From assembly GCA_023634235.1 (NCBI GenBank), contig JAMKCF010000020.1, forward strand, positions 10,478,001 through 10,542,000: DNA of 64,000 nucleotides, in the 5' to 3' direction. The translations under genes were made by a program, and so were the position numbers. A model generated the notes under the pieces. That model worked only from the letters and a program-made list of their open reading frames with translations. It made no database searches and was not told where the DNA came from. Positions 20,723-31,600 of this stretch are shown here, piece by piece. How positions within the stretch are numbered: position 1 is the first letter of the stretch; the number at the start of each line of letters is the position of its first letter. This stretch comes from Pisaster brevispinus. Its lineage: Eukaryota; Echinodermata; Asteroidea; Forcipulatida; Asteriidae.

Positions 20723-23700
20723 CGTTGGTTGGGTGGGTAAGTTTACCAGAGTGGGGGTCGGTTGAACTACCTCTTGTATATATGTGGGGGGTGGAGTTAA
20801 GAAGTGTCAGTTCCCTGAATGAGTGGGGAGTGGGATGGCTTATAAACCGATGTTCCACGGTTCCAAATAAGGACGCTGATTTGATGGAAGAGGGTAGAAC
20901 TTCGGACTTCAGCTTGAAATATCTGCACAGACTTAAAATCCATCATTACAGATATTCAGGTATTTGAATGATCCTGGGGCCGGCACGTATTTTGTATTTC
21001 TGTAATAACTTCAGAAAGAGATTTCTGTAGAAGTCAAACGGTTTTTCTGTTGTTTTTTTTTCTCATGATCCATATTCTCACTTTAATCTTTCTAATTCCC
21101 AATCAAACTTGCCAAAAACTGGGAGTTCTTTTAAATTTTTTTTTTTATAAATTTCTTTATGAATTTTTAAAATGTAGGTGGTAATTAATGGAGAAAAAAA
21201 TTGTATAAATTAATTCTTAAGAATTTTAGTTCCTCCCTTGCGTGGAAGAACGGGTATTCAGCCATTTTGATTTTGTACAGTCATGTGTATTTTTTTATTA
21301 TTCTGAATTAGTAATTTTCACTTAATAGTTGATTAATTTTGTTCTTCAAAAACTCAACTTCGCACCAGTCCTTCGTGAGAATTTAAGCCAAGCTGAGTGA
21401 GACCTTTCGTGATTGGCTGGTTATCCAGTCTTTGTTTGCAATGAGCCAATCATGCGCCCCATTACATGACTTTCGCAAGGTACCAGTGATCATGTTTTTA
21501 ATACCAAAGCAACTGCAGATCAAAACACACGTTTTGTTTCCTTTCTTTTTGTGGAAGCGATCAAGTCGGTTTTAATTTTTGAAAAACCAGGGAAGATATT
21601 TTTTGATGAAATGTTGCCTGCAATGTTTTTTGCTTGTAAATAATGTAATAATGTATACTTAGAATTGAAAGAGCGCTTCTTTTCAACCCCAGCTGTTTGT
21701 CTGTCTGTCCCACCCGACCACCCCCAACCCCCCTCCCCCCCTCACCGAACCCAACACCAACCCAACCCTCTCCCTAAATCCCTCTCCTTTGTTAGTCCTC
21801 ATTGTATCTGTCCAGTACACATCAATAGTCTTATTATATTATTGTAAAAATTAAAAGTTAAAGGTGACAATTTTTCACATCACTATTTTTTGATGATACT
21901 TCTGGGTTGGTACCTGCAGAGCTGCTCCATGGTTTCGGAGCAACCCAGCCTCGGAAGTTGCTTAGGGTCAACAATTCAGTACCCAGTTAACAAGCCAAAA
22001 GAGCACATACAATCTGCAAAGGGACAGTTCAGTATTGGAAATAGTGCGTTTTGAATGTTGACGTACAAATCTGAGGCATGTAGAGTGTTCGTTGAGCATG
22101 TACAACATTGCCATGTGCTAAAGTGGTGACACCGTCGTGTTGGTACAAACCCACCCTTAAATGATGGCATAGATACTTGTGTGGGTTTGGATGATATTGT
22201 ACTTTGTTAGACCAGAGCTGCCAACTCTTCCCGATTCTGCAGAAAGTTCCCTGAAAATGAACCAATCTTTCCATGTTCTGATGTACAGATTTGAAAAACT
22301 CCCTGATTATGGAAACTTGTTTCCTATTATGTTGAATGGAATTCTAAATATCTTCTTTATTGTTGTATAAAATCTCCTTAATTGCAAGATGCAAATGTTG
22401 GCCGCTCTGGTTAAACCAATGAACACAGTATAGAGTGAAAGCACTGGTTTATTGACAAATCAGTTTGCTGTGAAATACCACCCGCAGTTCCTGCCATGAG
22501 CCAATTTCAGAGAGCTGCTTAGCCCATAGCATCTAACTTTTTTGCTCAGGAGATTTGGGTTACCAGCCAAAAATGATATGGAATGTCCACGGATGTTCAC
22601 TTGTCTCCTGTCAGTTTTTTGCTCAGCAAGTTATCTCCGTATCAGCAAAAATGAAGCGGTTCTGTGAAATTTGGCCGAGGGTGTTTTTCTAACGTTGCTT
22701 GTTTCAAGGTAACAATACCGGGCTTGAGTGCCAGGCTGGTGGAGGTGGGGTACCACTACAATAGTTGCTTGGAAAGACTAGTCGCAGAGTTCAACGTCTT
22801 TTTGTCAGTGTACAGCTTGTAGGTGGTTTTTACCGTGGTTTCATATGTTAACCCGTTTCAGACGAATTTGAGATTTTTAGCCGTGGATATATACACATCA
22901 ATCTACGTATTTTTTGGTGCCTTTTCTACAATGTGGTGTTAAATATTGTGAATATTCTTAGTATTATATTTAGGCCTGACTGTAAGCCTGCCTCATGCTG
23001 CGGCCATATTCATCTTGTTCCCCACATGCATTACATAATAATGAATGCAGATTCTCATTTGACCAGGAAGGCGCCAGACTATTTTGGCCCTCCAGCCTCA
23101 CTATGGTCAACATTGTTTTGAATTTGGGAGAGACAAGATGGCTGCTTCATGATAAAGGTCTGATATTTGAACTTCAATCGAGGGTGGAATCTCATCAAGC
23201 TGTTCAGCAGAAAGTGTTGCTAACTAGCGGGGTACCATTTGCTACAATGCAACCTACATAGCATTTTGGCCGGTAACCCATTGATGCTAAGCAAGAATGT
23301 TAGTGCTAAGCATACATTTGTGCTTATCAGCTTGATGAAGTTCAATCCAGATATGAGATAAAGTGTTACTTGACTTAAGTCCTGTGTATAATCCAAACTG
23401 ACCTATTTTGTACATCAATTGTCGTTAAAGGACTGACTGTGTATTTTAATACAATTCTAGCAACAAGAAGAAAAAAAAGCGAGAAAAAAAAAATGTAAAA
23501 AGAGCATTATATGCTGGACTTCCTCAAAGCTTTTTGTTACAATTATATAAACATTTTTTTATTCTTAAAAACCTATTATAATTTGCTATTGCGTTTGCTT
23601 GCGTGCGTTATTTTTTTTAAAAGGAAATTGCTTGTGGGTAATCCGTTTATTTGAAATCATTTTAAAGGATATGGAAAATGGATTGTAATTTGCATCATTT

Positions 23701-24301
23701 TTATTCAGCCGTCGTAAATTCATGTTTTGGAATCAAATCCCAGAACCATAACTTCAAAATATCTATTAAGTATAGTATGAAATATTCCTTAAAATATCAG
23801 ATGTAGACTTTCATTTACAAAATCAGGACCCCCTACCCCTCAATGTTTCACAGTAGCGCAGAGAGTCCCCCCCCCCACCCCATTTTGGAATGTTTGGTGG
23901 GGGCAGGGTTTTCTGTTTCCAAGTGATTTCTCTGCTTTCTTCCCTCCATTTATAAGATCAAATGTGAGTTTGTGTTTGTTTCAAATCTCTTACCCCCCTC
24001 CACCTTGTCATGTGAACTCTCTCTGTGCAACTGTGAACATTTTGACAAATGAAGGGCAGGTCCTTTTAGCGTAAACCTTGTACATGTACCAATTTGCTGT
24101 TGAAATATTTTTGAATGCTTTGTCTCTTAAAACAATTTTAGGGGGAAAACAATTACTCCGTGAAGTACATGTATTTCCTGCATGTTCAAAAATATTGAAT
24201 TTTTTTGTCCAGACTCATGCCATACTGCCATACAAAAAGCAATGCAAAAACAAGCTTAACTTTGAACTAGAAAGTATTGTGTAAGTCTACAACTTAAGTC
24301 A

Positions 24302-24730
24302 TATCCTACTGTACCCCCACATACCCTCCCATACTCTCATGTACCCTCTCATACCCTTCTGTACCCTTTGATGCCACTAATATCCCCAGGTACTCACCAA
24401 AACCACCCTGGTACCCACATACACCCCGGTACCAACACACACCCCGGTACCCACACATACCCCCAGATACTAACACATACCCCCTGGTACCCACACATAT
24501 CCCCTGATACCACACATACCCTTTTGGATCCGGTTTGTCAGGTGGGGTCCATTGTTCTGTTGGTGTTAGGACCCAACAAGGTCCGATATGTAGTACTCTG
24601 GTACCCACACATACCCCCAGTACCCTGACATACCCCTTGATACCCACACATCCCCTGTACCCTGACATACCCCTTGATACCCACACATTCCCTAATACCC
24701 ACACATACATCTTCCCTAACAAACCCTCTA
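24302..24730. repeat. Degenerate CCCACACATACCCC tandem repeat
   Basis: A G-poor tract of repeated GGTACCCACACATACCCC-like units with a 70-bp interruption at 24533-24600. The long ORFs on both strands here are artefacts of the repeat. Confidence 0.75.
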
Positions 24731-25181
24731 CAACCCCCATGTTCTTTACTATACCGTCACATTGCCTTAAAAATATTTCAGCTCGGAATGTGGTACATGC
24801 AGAAATAATCCCAATCAACATTATGATTGGAAATCATATGCGCAGGTCGATTGTAATGAAAATCAATTTTGACGGACTTTGTTAGATATTCCACAGCATT
24901 GCGGGGCAAAAAAAGTCGAACTGGGTTTTGCTTAGTGACTTTATATAAATTCTTTACATTTGTAAATAACATACATGTAATTATAAACAAGCTGTGTTCC
25001 GTTTTAGTTTGTGATCCATATGTTCTTCTTTTCAGACATTGATTAAATAATATATAGCATTGGAGAATAAACTGGTGGTTTTTGGTGTGTATTTATGCAA
25101 GTGTGGAACTGGTGGACTTAAAAAAAAAAAAAAAATGCATGGGTTGTGTTGACTTCTGAAGTGGGTAAGTTTTGCATTGTT

Positions 25182-25357
25182 GTAGACCTTACGCAGATGA
25201 CGACGTGACTGGAGTGGGATACCCTGTTGTAGAGGTCAATAGAAGGTCGCTCGCTGGCCCATCCTCTGCTCTGAGCCTACATAGACATGTGTTTGCATTG
25301 TTCTTCATCTGTTTAATTCTAAGATGGCGGCTGGATGACGGCAGTGAAAAGGTTTAT
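25182..25357. mobile_element. MITE, TAGACCTTATGC family
   Basis: A diverged copy of the 10893 element: GTAGACCTTACGCAGATGAC at the left, AAGATGGCGGCTGGATGACG near the right, the same internal order and the same length. Confidence 0.7.
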
Positions 25358-25639
25358 ACACGATAACTCATTGGTAGAATCTGTGATCTTGGAAATTTAT
25401 CCACAGTTCAGTTAAATTTGGATTTAGTTAGATGTTATGACAACCAATTTTTGTGTATACTAATGTTTGATTTGTTTTGGGTTTTTCTTCAGGATGAGTG
25501 TACCTTCCAGCCTCACTTTGGAATATATTGATGAAAAAGGGGGGAAAATAGCCAATGGCTGAACAGTGACACAGGTCAACACAAGAAAATACCTACCAAC
25601 GAGCATGAACAGGCAAGAATGTGAAATGATAGAGATGTA

Positions 25640-25835
25640 CATAGCTTATTAGCTTTCACCCCACACCGATGTGTGATAAGCGAATATTCAGTGCTTTCAT
25701 GACTCCTGTGGACAACTATGCACAGGGATACTACCCGGTTGGGATTTTAACCCATGACCTTTGCCCTTCTAGAGTGGATGTCTAAACCACTCTACCACCT
25801 GATGACAAGAGGCCAGTTTGAATATTGTATATTAG
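25640..25835 (-). mobile_element. tRNA-like repeat, minus-strand relative of 11762-11946
   Basis: It carries the reverse complement of the same tRNA-like text (GACCTTTGCCCTTCTAGAGT, GGATGTCTAAACCACTCTAC) plus ACACCGATGTGTGATAAG. Confidence 0.55.
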
Positions 25836-26033
25836 CAGCAGGTACTGCATCAATTAACAGATGAAAGAATTGCATAAACAATTTCATTTTGTTCCACCCT
25901 GGAGCGATTTGTAATCACCACTGTATACTAGTCCTGTGTGAAAAAAGAGAAGCTGTCAAAATCCCCCCCCCCCCGAGTTTGTTTGTGAACTCACTGTCAA
26001 AGCTTTGTCTCGGTACCTGTGAAACAAAATACA

Positions 26034-26189
26034 CCTCCTGTTGTCCTACTCTGTACATACTTTCCAATATTGTTATGGGTCCCTGATTTGAATGTGTATA
26101 GTACACACATTCAAACCGGGGACAGTTGGGCCCCCATTTGGGTGAAGGTCTCCAGTTGGAAAGTATGTACACAGAGGGACAACAGGAGA
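26034..26189. mobile_element. Short inverted-repeat (MITE-like) element
   Basis: CCTCCTGTTGTCCTACTCTG and ACATACTTTCCA at the left mirror TGGAAAGTATGTACACAGAG and GGACAACAGGAGA at the right. The arms are about 33 bp, the element about 156 bp. The interior CCCCCATTTGGGTGAAGGTC matches the tandem unit at 12094-12178. Confidence 0.75.
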
Positions 26190-26489
26190 TCCGGGATTGT
26201 TGTTGACTACACATTTGTGTGGGTTATCAAACTCAAACAAAAAAATCCACATACGTATTGTTTGCACAAAACAAAAGTTCAAGTGCTGTGGTTTGCGCAT
26301 ATATTTTATTCAGTTTCTGAGAAGATGAGTGCATAATGAATTTGCATAACAAAAGGGGCTTTCTTAAAGGGGATTTGGCTTTACTATCGTATTAATTGTT
26401 TGTGACACTTTGGATTATTTCTTCTGCTGTTGTTTTTGTTGTTTTTATGTTGGGGGTGTGGTAGTTTGGTGAAGAACCAGGGCAGGTGT

Positions 26490-26545
26490 TACCACCCGAC
26501 GTTTCGATCTGTATACTCTGATTGTCTTCAGGCGAAAAGCTGGTC
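26490..26545 (-). mobile_element. Penelope-like signature hairpin (copy 1)
   Basis: On the minus strand CGCCTGAAGACAATCAGAG and then CAGATCGAAACGTCGGG: a CTGANGA box, a short stem-loop and GAAAC with ACGTCG. Similar text occurs at 37253-37300 and 58405-58455, all on the minus strand. Confidence 0.4.
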
Positions 26546-27914
26546 AGTTTTAAGTGATAATTCCGGTGAGTTTTCAATTCTGGTCTACCTGTTGCAACTG
26601 AGGACTTTAACAAAAGGGATCCAGGTGTTTTGACAGCGAGGATGTCTTCGTTTCACTTTCAGGTACAAAACCAATGAGGGCGTTGCTAAAACAACTAAGT
26701 CCAAACACTAGGAGATCAAAGAGAAGTCCTTGATTAAGCGGGTCGACAGACGTGTGTTTTGTGTTGCTTTTTTGTTTTATTTTGTCAGCAGTTGCCACTG
26801 TTGAAAGTACAAGTACTTTTCATCAGGAAAAGATGCTAGGTTCGATTTCAGCTGCTTGCCCCCAAAATGTTAGATTTAGATTTAAAAAACAACTATTTTT
26901 AACAGGTTGAAGAATGTTATAAGCTTTCATTTGAGGTATTGCACAAAACAATCCGCCATTGATAAGTGGTAGTTGACTAAAAACTTAAAATGAATGATTG
27001 ATCCTGACATTATCTCACATCCATCGGCCATGTACAGACAATTGTGCATATACATGTATGTGCATTGTGCATGGCATATGCAAAGGTTGTTGTGTTTTCC
27101 ATTTGAAGGAGCATCATCAGCATCAACAACGTCTTTCTACCTAAATCAGGAACTGTTAAAAACAAACATGCGAGCAAACTTTGTACATAGGTCAAAGGGG
27201 ACTGTTTTTGTTTAACAATGGTCATGCACCCAAACTTCTAAAACCCAATTTGAAGTGAGTGAATCAGAAGCAGCTGACTGATCATGTGAACAAGGTATGA
27301 GGGTGTCAACAGACAATATTGACTTTGGCTCTGAAATCAGTGCATTTAATAGAAATAGTTTTGAGTATCTTATTATTATTATTGTTGTTTACACTATCTA
27401 TCTGTCTGATGGCAAAGGTGTTTGTGTTTGTGTGTTATATCATCTAGTGAAGTTGAAGTATAACGTTTCTACGTTTTGCTGCCTTTTTTGTGTGGAGGGT
27501 GAGAAACAGGACAGCCAGGGAAAGACTTTAGGGACCCAGTGATGACTTACAATCAAAGCGTATGTATAATGTTGAGCTAAAAGTTTAGTGCATTCTATAA
27601 AGAGTTGGTCTTTACATTAGCTGGGTACAATTTCGAAGAGCTGCTTAAAGTTCCACGGCACGAATTTCACCGAAAGAATTTTCCTTTGAGAAGTTGTTTC
27701 TCCGAGCAAATTTTGACTGTCACGTTATTCTCAAAACCCGAACACCTAGTTTCTATGATGTCACAAAAACTCAGTGTCTAGTTTTCAAAATGATTTTTTT
27801 CTCTGAACAAACTTTGACAGATTGGAAATCAAAATGCTGTTTCCAAATGAAAAACATACAAAATCTTGTGCATGTGCCATGGACAATGCACAAGGTACTT
27901 GTAACAAATTATAC

Positions 27915-28087
27915 TATCCCCGATGCAAAATTAACATCTATTGAATAGATAACTAAAAGCTAAAAATAAACTGCCGGGAGCCCAACATTGTCTTGCCTCC
28001 ATCAGCCATGTACAAACAATGTTGGGAACAATTTATTTTTAGTTTTTAATTATCTATTCAATAGATGTTAATTTTGCATCGGGGATA
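27915..28087. mobile_element. MITE with 56-bp terminal inverted repeats
   Basis: TATCCCCGATGCAAAATTAA at the left mirrors TTAATTTTGCATCGGGGATA at the right. The arms continue through CATCTATTGAATAGATAA and TAAAAATAAA with only a few mismatches. The core is about 60 bp and itself holds ACATTGT/ACAATGT. Confidence 0.85.
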
Positions 28088-28093
28088 AGGAGT

Positions 28094-28210
28094 ATAATTT
28101 GGTTTTACCCTTACACCGATGTGTATCAAGCACTGTATACTCAGTACTTTATACAGAAGTATTGAGTATCCGGTGCCTACTACACATCGATGTAAGGGTA
28201 AAAACAAATT
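28094..28210. mobile_element. MITE adjoining the SLCO exon 1 acceptor
   Basis: TAATTTGGTTTTACCCTTAC at the left mirrors GTAAGGGTAAAAACAAATTA at the right, with ACCGATGTGTA and TACACATCGAT inside. It ends 40 bp before the SLCO acceptor at 28250. The ends resemble those of 11762-11946. Confidence 0.8.
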
Positions 28211-28250
28211 AGAAATCTATTCACTCATCCATTTTTACTTTCTCACACAG

Positions 28251-28600
28251 TTTAAGGGGGACACGGAGAGTAGTCCCACTGAGCAGAAAGATGACATCAG
28301 CACTTATAACATTGTCATCGATGACAAAACCGACGACGATGATACACAAGACCACCAGTGCGGGCTTTGTTCGCTACGGTGCAAGTGTCTCCAAGTGTTT
28401 GCTCATCCCAACATGTTCGTGTTTAACGCCAGCCTTCTTTTCATGACCATGGTGGGGGCAACAGGAATATACCTGGCTGGGGTGATATCAACAATTGAGA
28501 AGGAGTTTCAGTTGAAGAGTTCCGAGTCTGGCGTCCTGATGTCCATGAATGACATCTCCGCATTGAGTGGCGTGCTCTTTGTGGCTTACATCGGCGGAAA
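28251..28600 (+). CDS. SLCO exon: acidic N-tail, TM1-TM2
   Basis: The acceptor is TCTCACACAG|TTT and the donor GGAAA|GTAAGT. It begins FKGDTESSPTEQKDD, then CGLCSLRCKCLQ, TM1 (MFVFNASLLFMTMVGATGIY), the loop STIEKEFQLKSSESG typical of OATPs, and TM2. No usable ATG lies before TM1. Confidence 0.93.
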
Positions 28601-31600
28601 GTAAGTTCGGGGTCCACTTCAGTAGAGTTGACAATTCTGCTTAACTGTTTCTGCTGAGTGAAGTTAAGCAGGAAACCAGTCACAGATTGTACATGTGGAA
28701 TGGTAGTTTCACCTTTCCACTGGTACGTTTTACTCGTGCACAATCAGACACTTGGGTCACTCTGGCGTTTTGTGTAGTTGCTTCATCATCATCATTGGTT
28801 GGAGATGCTCGCCTGTTGGGCATATTTGCATCCCAGTAATGACAGAAAAGATGGGTACAGGACATTCTCATTTAGCCTTTTCGAGATCTTAAGATATTTT
28901 CATGGTAAATGTGCCACCAGTGTTTCCAACCTGGTTCCTCCTATCAGGATGTTTGAGTGTGAAACCAGGCTTTCTGCTTGTTCTCACCCAAACACTTTCA
29001 CTTTGCTGAGATGTAGAACAAAGAGCCATTCCAACAGCTTTATTCCACGTACTGCATCTCTTTGCAACTCCTTGCCAGGTGCATGTTTCCCTCCATCGTA
29101 CAATCTAGACTGTTTTAGGACGAATATCAATTCCTACCTTCAGCTCCCCTGAGTTATTTTCATCTTAAATTTTTTCTTCTTGTAGCCCCTTACCAAGAGT
29201 GTGCTTTTACCCTTGCTTGGGGCAAACTATAGTATTGCTTCCACCATACCTCAAAATGGCTTATGGATTTGTCTTTACAAATTTCCATTGTTATTGTTGT
29301 AAACTGGTTTCCTCTAAGATCTTTGATTCAGTGTCTGTTAATTCAGAGTCTGTCATGTATAAAAATTGCTGTATTTTTGTTCTGGCATCCTTTTGATTTA
29401 CTCTTATGTTTTCAGGTCACACCGGCCCAGAATCATCGGGGTTTCAGGCCTCCTTGTTGCTGTAGGCTGCTTCGTGTCAGCCCTACCGCAGTTCATATTT
29501 GATACCCCGGTCAGTGTTGATGGTGGTGAAGGTGGCAGACAGCAATCATCATCAAGATATAACCCAGAAGGTCTGTGTTCTGGTTTAATTCGCAGCTAGG
29601 AGCAGAAAAGTTGTTTCGGAGAATGTCTTAAAAGTTTGGCACGTTCTAGGGGTGAAGGAATGTTCTTGTAGGCTTACGCCTTGCAGTGGACCGCCATGTT
29701 CTGCTGGACTGCAGCAGTGTACCAAACTACAGGATCATTCCTACACGAGGGACTGCTAGAATACCCAACTGATTTAGTGTTCTTAGTGTTCTGACCTAGT
29801 GTTCTGACTCTCCTTTATGAAGATGAACCTGGTTGTGAACTTCTGTTCAACAATATAATTACTTTGGATACCTGGGGGGGAGCCCCACTACTCATATACC
29901 TTCCCCCTCCTTACTCCCAAATGCCCTCCTCCCCCCTATTTATGTCTTTGCCCTTGCTTGACCCCCTCCCCAATGAAAATATCTCGTCATTGCGTCACTA
30001 ATGGTAGCAGAAATGTGGTCATTTAATATGGGTCTAATCCACACGCCAGCAAGGAATCTAATCTAGTTTGAATGCATAGCACTCTTCATTTACACATCTT
30101 GCACAGAAATTTGCACAAACCCTGTTAGCGCCGAACCGTGTAATAGCAAAACTCTGTAATAGCAGATCCCTGTCAGCAGAACCCTGCTAGCAGAACCCTG
30201 TTAGCAGAACCCTGCTAGCAGAACCCTGTTAGCAGAACCCTGTTAGCAGATCCCTGTCAGCAGAACCCTGTCAGCAGAACCCTGCTATCAGAACCCTGTA
30301 AGCAGAACCCTGCTAGCAGAACCCTGTTAGAAGAACCCTGCTAGCAGAACCCTGTTAGCAGAACTCTGTCAGCAGAACCCTGTCAGCAGAACTCTGTCAG
30401 CAGAACCCTGTTAGCAGAACCCTGTTAGCAGAACCCTGTCAGCAGAACCCTGTTAGCAGAACCCTGTCAGCAGAACCCTGTTAGCAAAACTCTGTCAGCA
30501 GAACCCTGCTAGCAGAACCCTGTTAGCAGATCCCTGTCAGCAGAACCCTGTCAGCAGAACCCTGCTAGCAGAACCCTGTTAGCAGAACCCTGCTAGCAGA
30601 ACCCTGCTAGCAGAACCCTGTTAGCAGATCCCTGTCAGCAGAACCCTGTCAGCAGAACCCTGCTAGCAGAACCCTGTTAGCAGAACCCTGCTAGCAGAAC
30701 CCTGCTAGCAGAACCCTGTCAGCAGACCCCTGTCAGCAGAACTCTGTCAGCAGAACCCTGTTAGCAGAACCCTGTCAGCAGAACCCTGCTAGCAGAACCC
30801 TGTTAGCAGATCCCTGTCAGCAGAACCCTGTCAGCAGAACTCTGTCAGCAGAACCCTGTTAGCAGAACCCTGTCAGCAGAACCCTGTTAGCAAAACTCTG
30901 TCAGCAGAACCCTGTTAGCAGAACCCTGTTAGCAGAACCCTGTCAGCCGAACCCTGTCAGCAGAACCCTGCTAGCAGAACCCTGTTAGCAGAACCCTGCT
31001 AGCAGAACCCTGTCAGCAGAACCCTGTCAGCAGAACTCTGTCAGCAGAACCCTGCTAGCAGAACCCTGCTAGCAGATCCCTGTCAGCAGAACCCTGTTAG
31101 CAGAACTCTGTCAGCAGAACCCTGTTAGCAGAACCCTGTCAGCAGAACCCTGTTAGCAGAACCCTGTCAGCAGAACCCTGTTAGCAAAACTCTGTCAGCA
31201 GAACCCTGTTAGCAGAACTCTGTCAGCAGAACCCTGTAAGCAGAACCCTGTTAGCAGAACCCTGTTAGCAGAACCCTGTTAGCAGAGCCCTGTAAGTAGA
31301 ACCCTGTTAGCAGAACCCTGCTAGCAGAACCCTGCTAGCAGAACCCTGCTAGCAGAACCCTGCTAGCAGAACCCTGCTAGCAGAACCCTGCTAGCAGAAC
31401 CCTGCTAGCAGAACCCTGCTAGCAGAACCCTACTAGCAGAACCCTGTTAGCAGAACCCTGTTAGCAGAACCATGTTAGCGGGGAACAATTACTTAAAGCC
31501 CTGAGTTTTGTGGTAAGCAGACCCATGAAGTTTGACCACATTCAGTGGCAAGTTCTCAAAAAGTAAGCTTTCAAATATATAAATGTTTTATATTCTTCAA

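Larger units (their letters stand above)
20400..28250. other. Intergenic region between SCRIB and SLCO; no confident exon found
   Basis: It holds dispersed repeats, low-complexity tracts and two MITEs at its right end. The SLCO start exon is expected here or is an untranslated exon with a short leader, but no candidate joins in phase. The duplicated SCRIB fragment and an inverted-repeat element at 26034 are the main structured items. Confidence 0.6.

Noticed and set aside
24306..24885. Long ORFs on both strands (171 and 116 codons)
   Set aside because: They are read-throughs of the degenerate CCCACACATACCCC repeat, with repeated VLGVCVGT or THTPSTLTYP peptides.
25497..25565. ATG after a good acceptor (TTTTTCTTCAG|GATGAGTGTACC) as the SLCO start exon
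   Set aside because: The frame meets TGA after 22 codons and no donor precedes it, so it cannot join in phase to 28251.
28778..29152. 124-codon ORF in SLCO intron 1
   Set aside because: It lies between two well-supported exons and has no splice match. Part of it (RCRTKSHSNSFIPRTASLCN) resembles the end of retroelement ORFs, so a small LINE relic is possible, but the evidence is too thin to call.
30117..31478. CRISPR-like array
   Set aside because: Units are contiguous 14-mers without unique spacers, in an animal intron.
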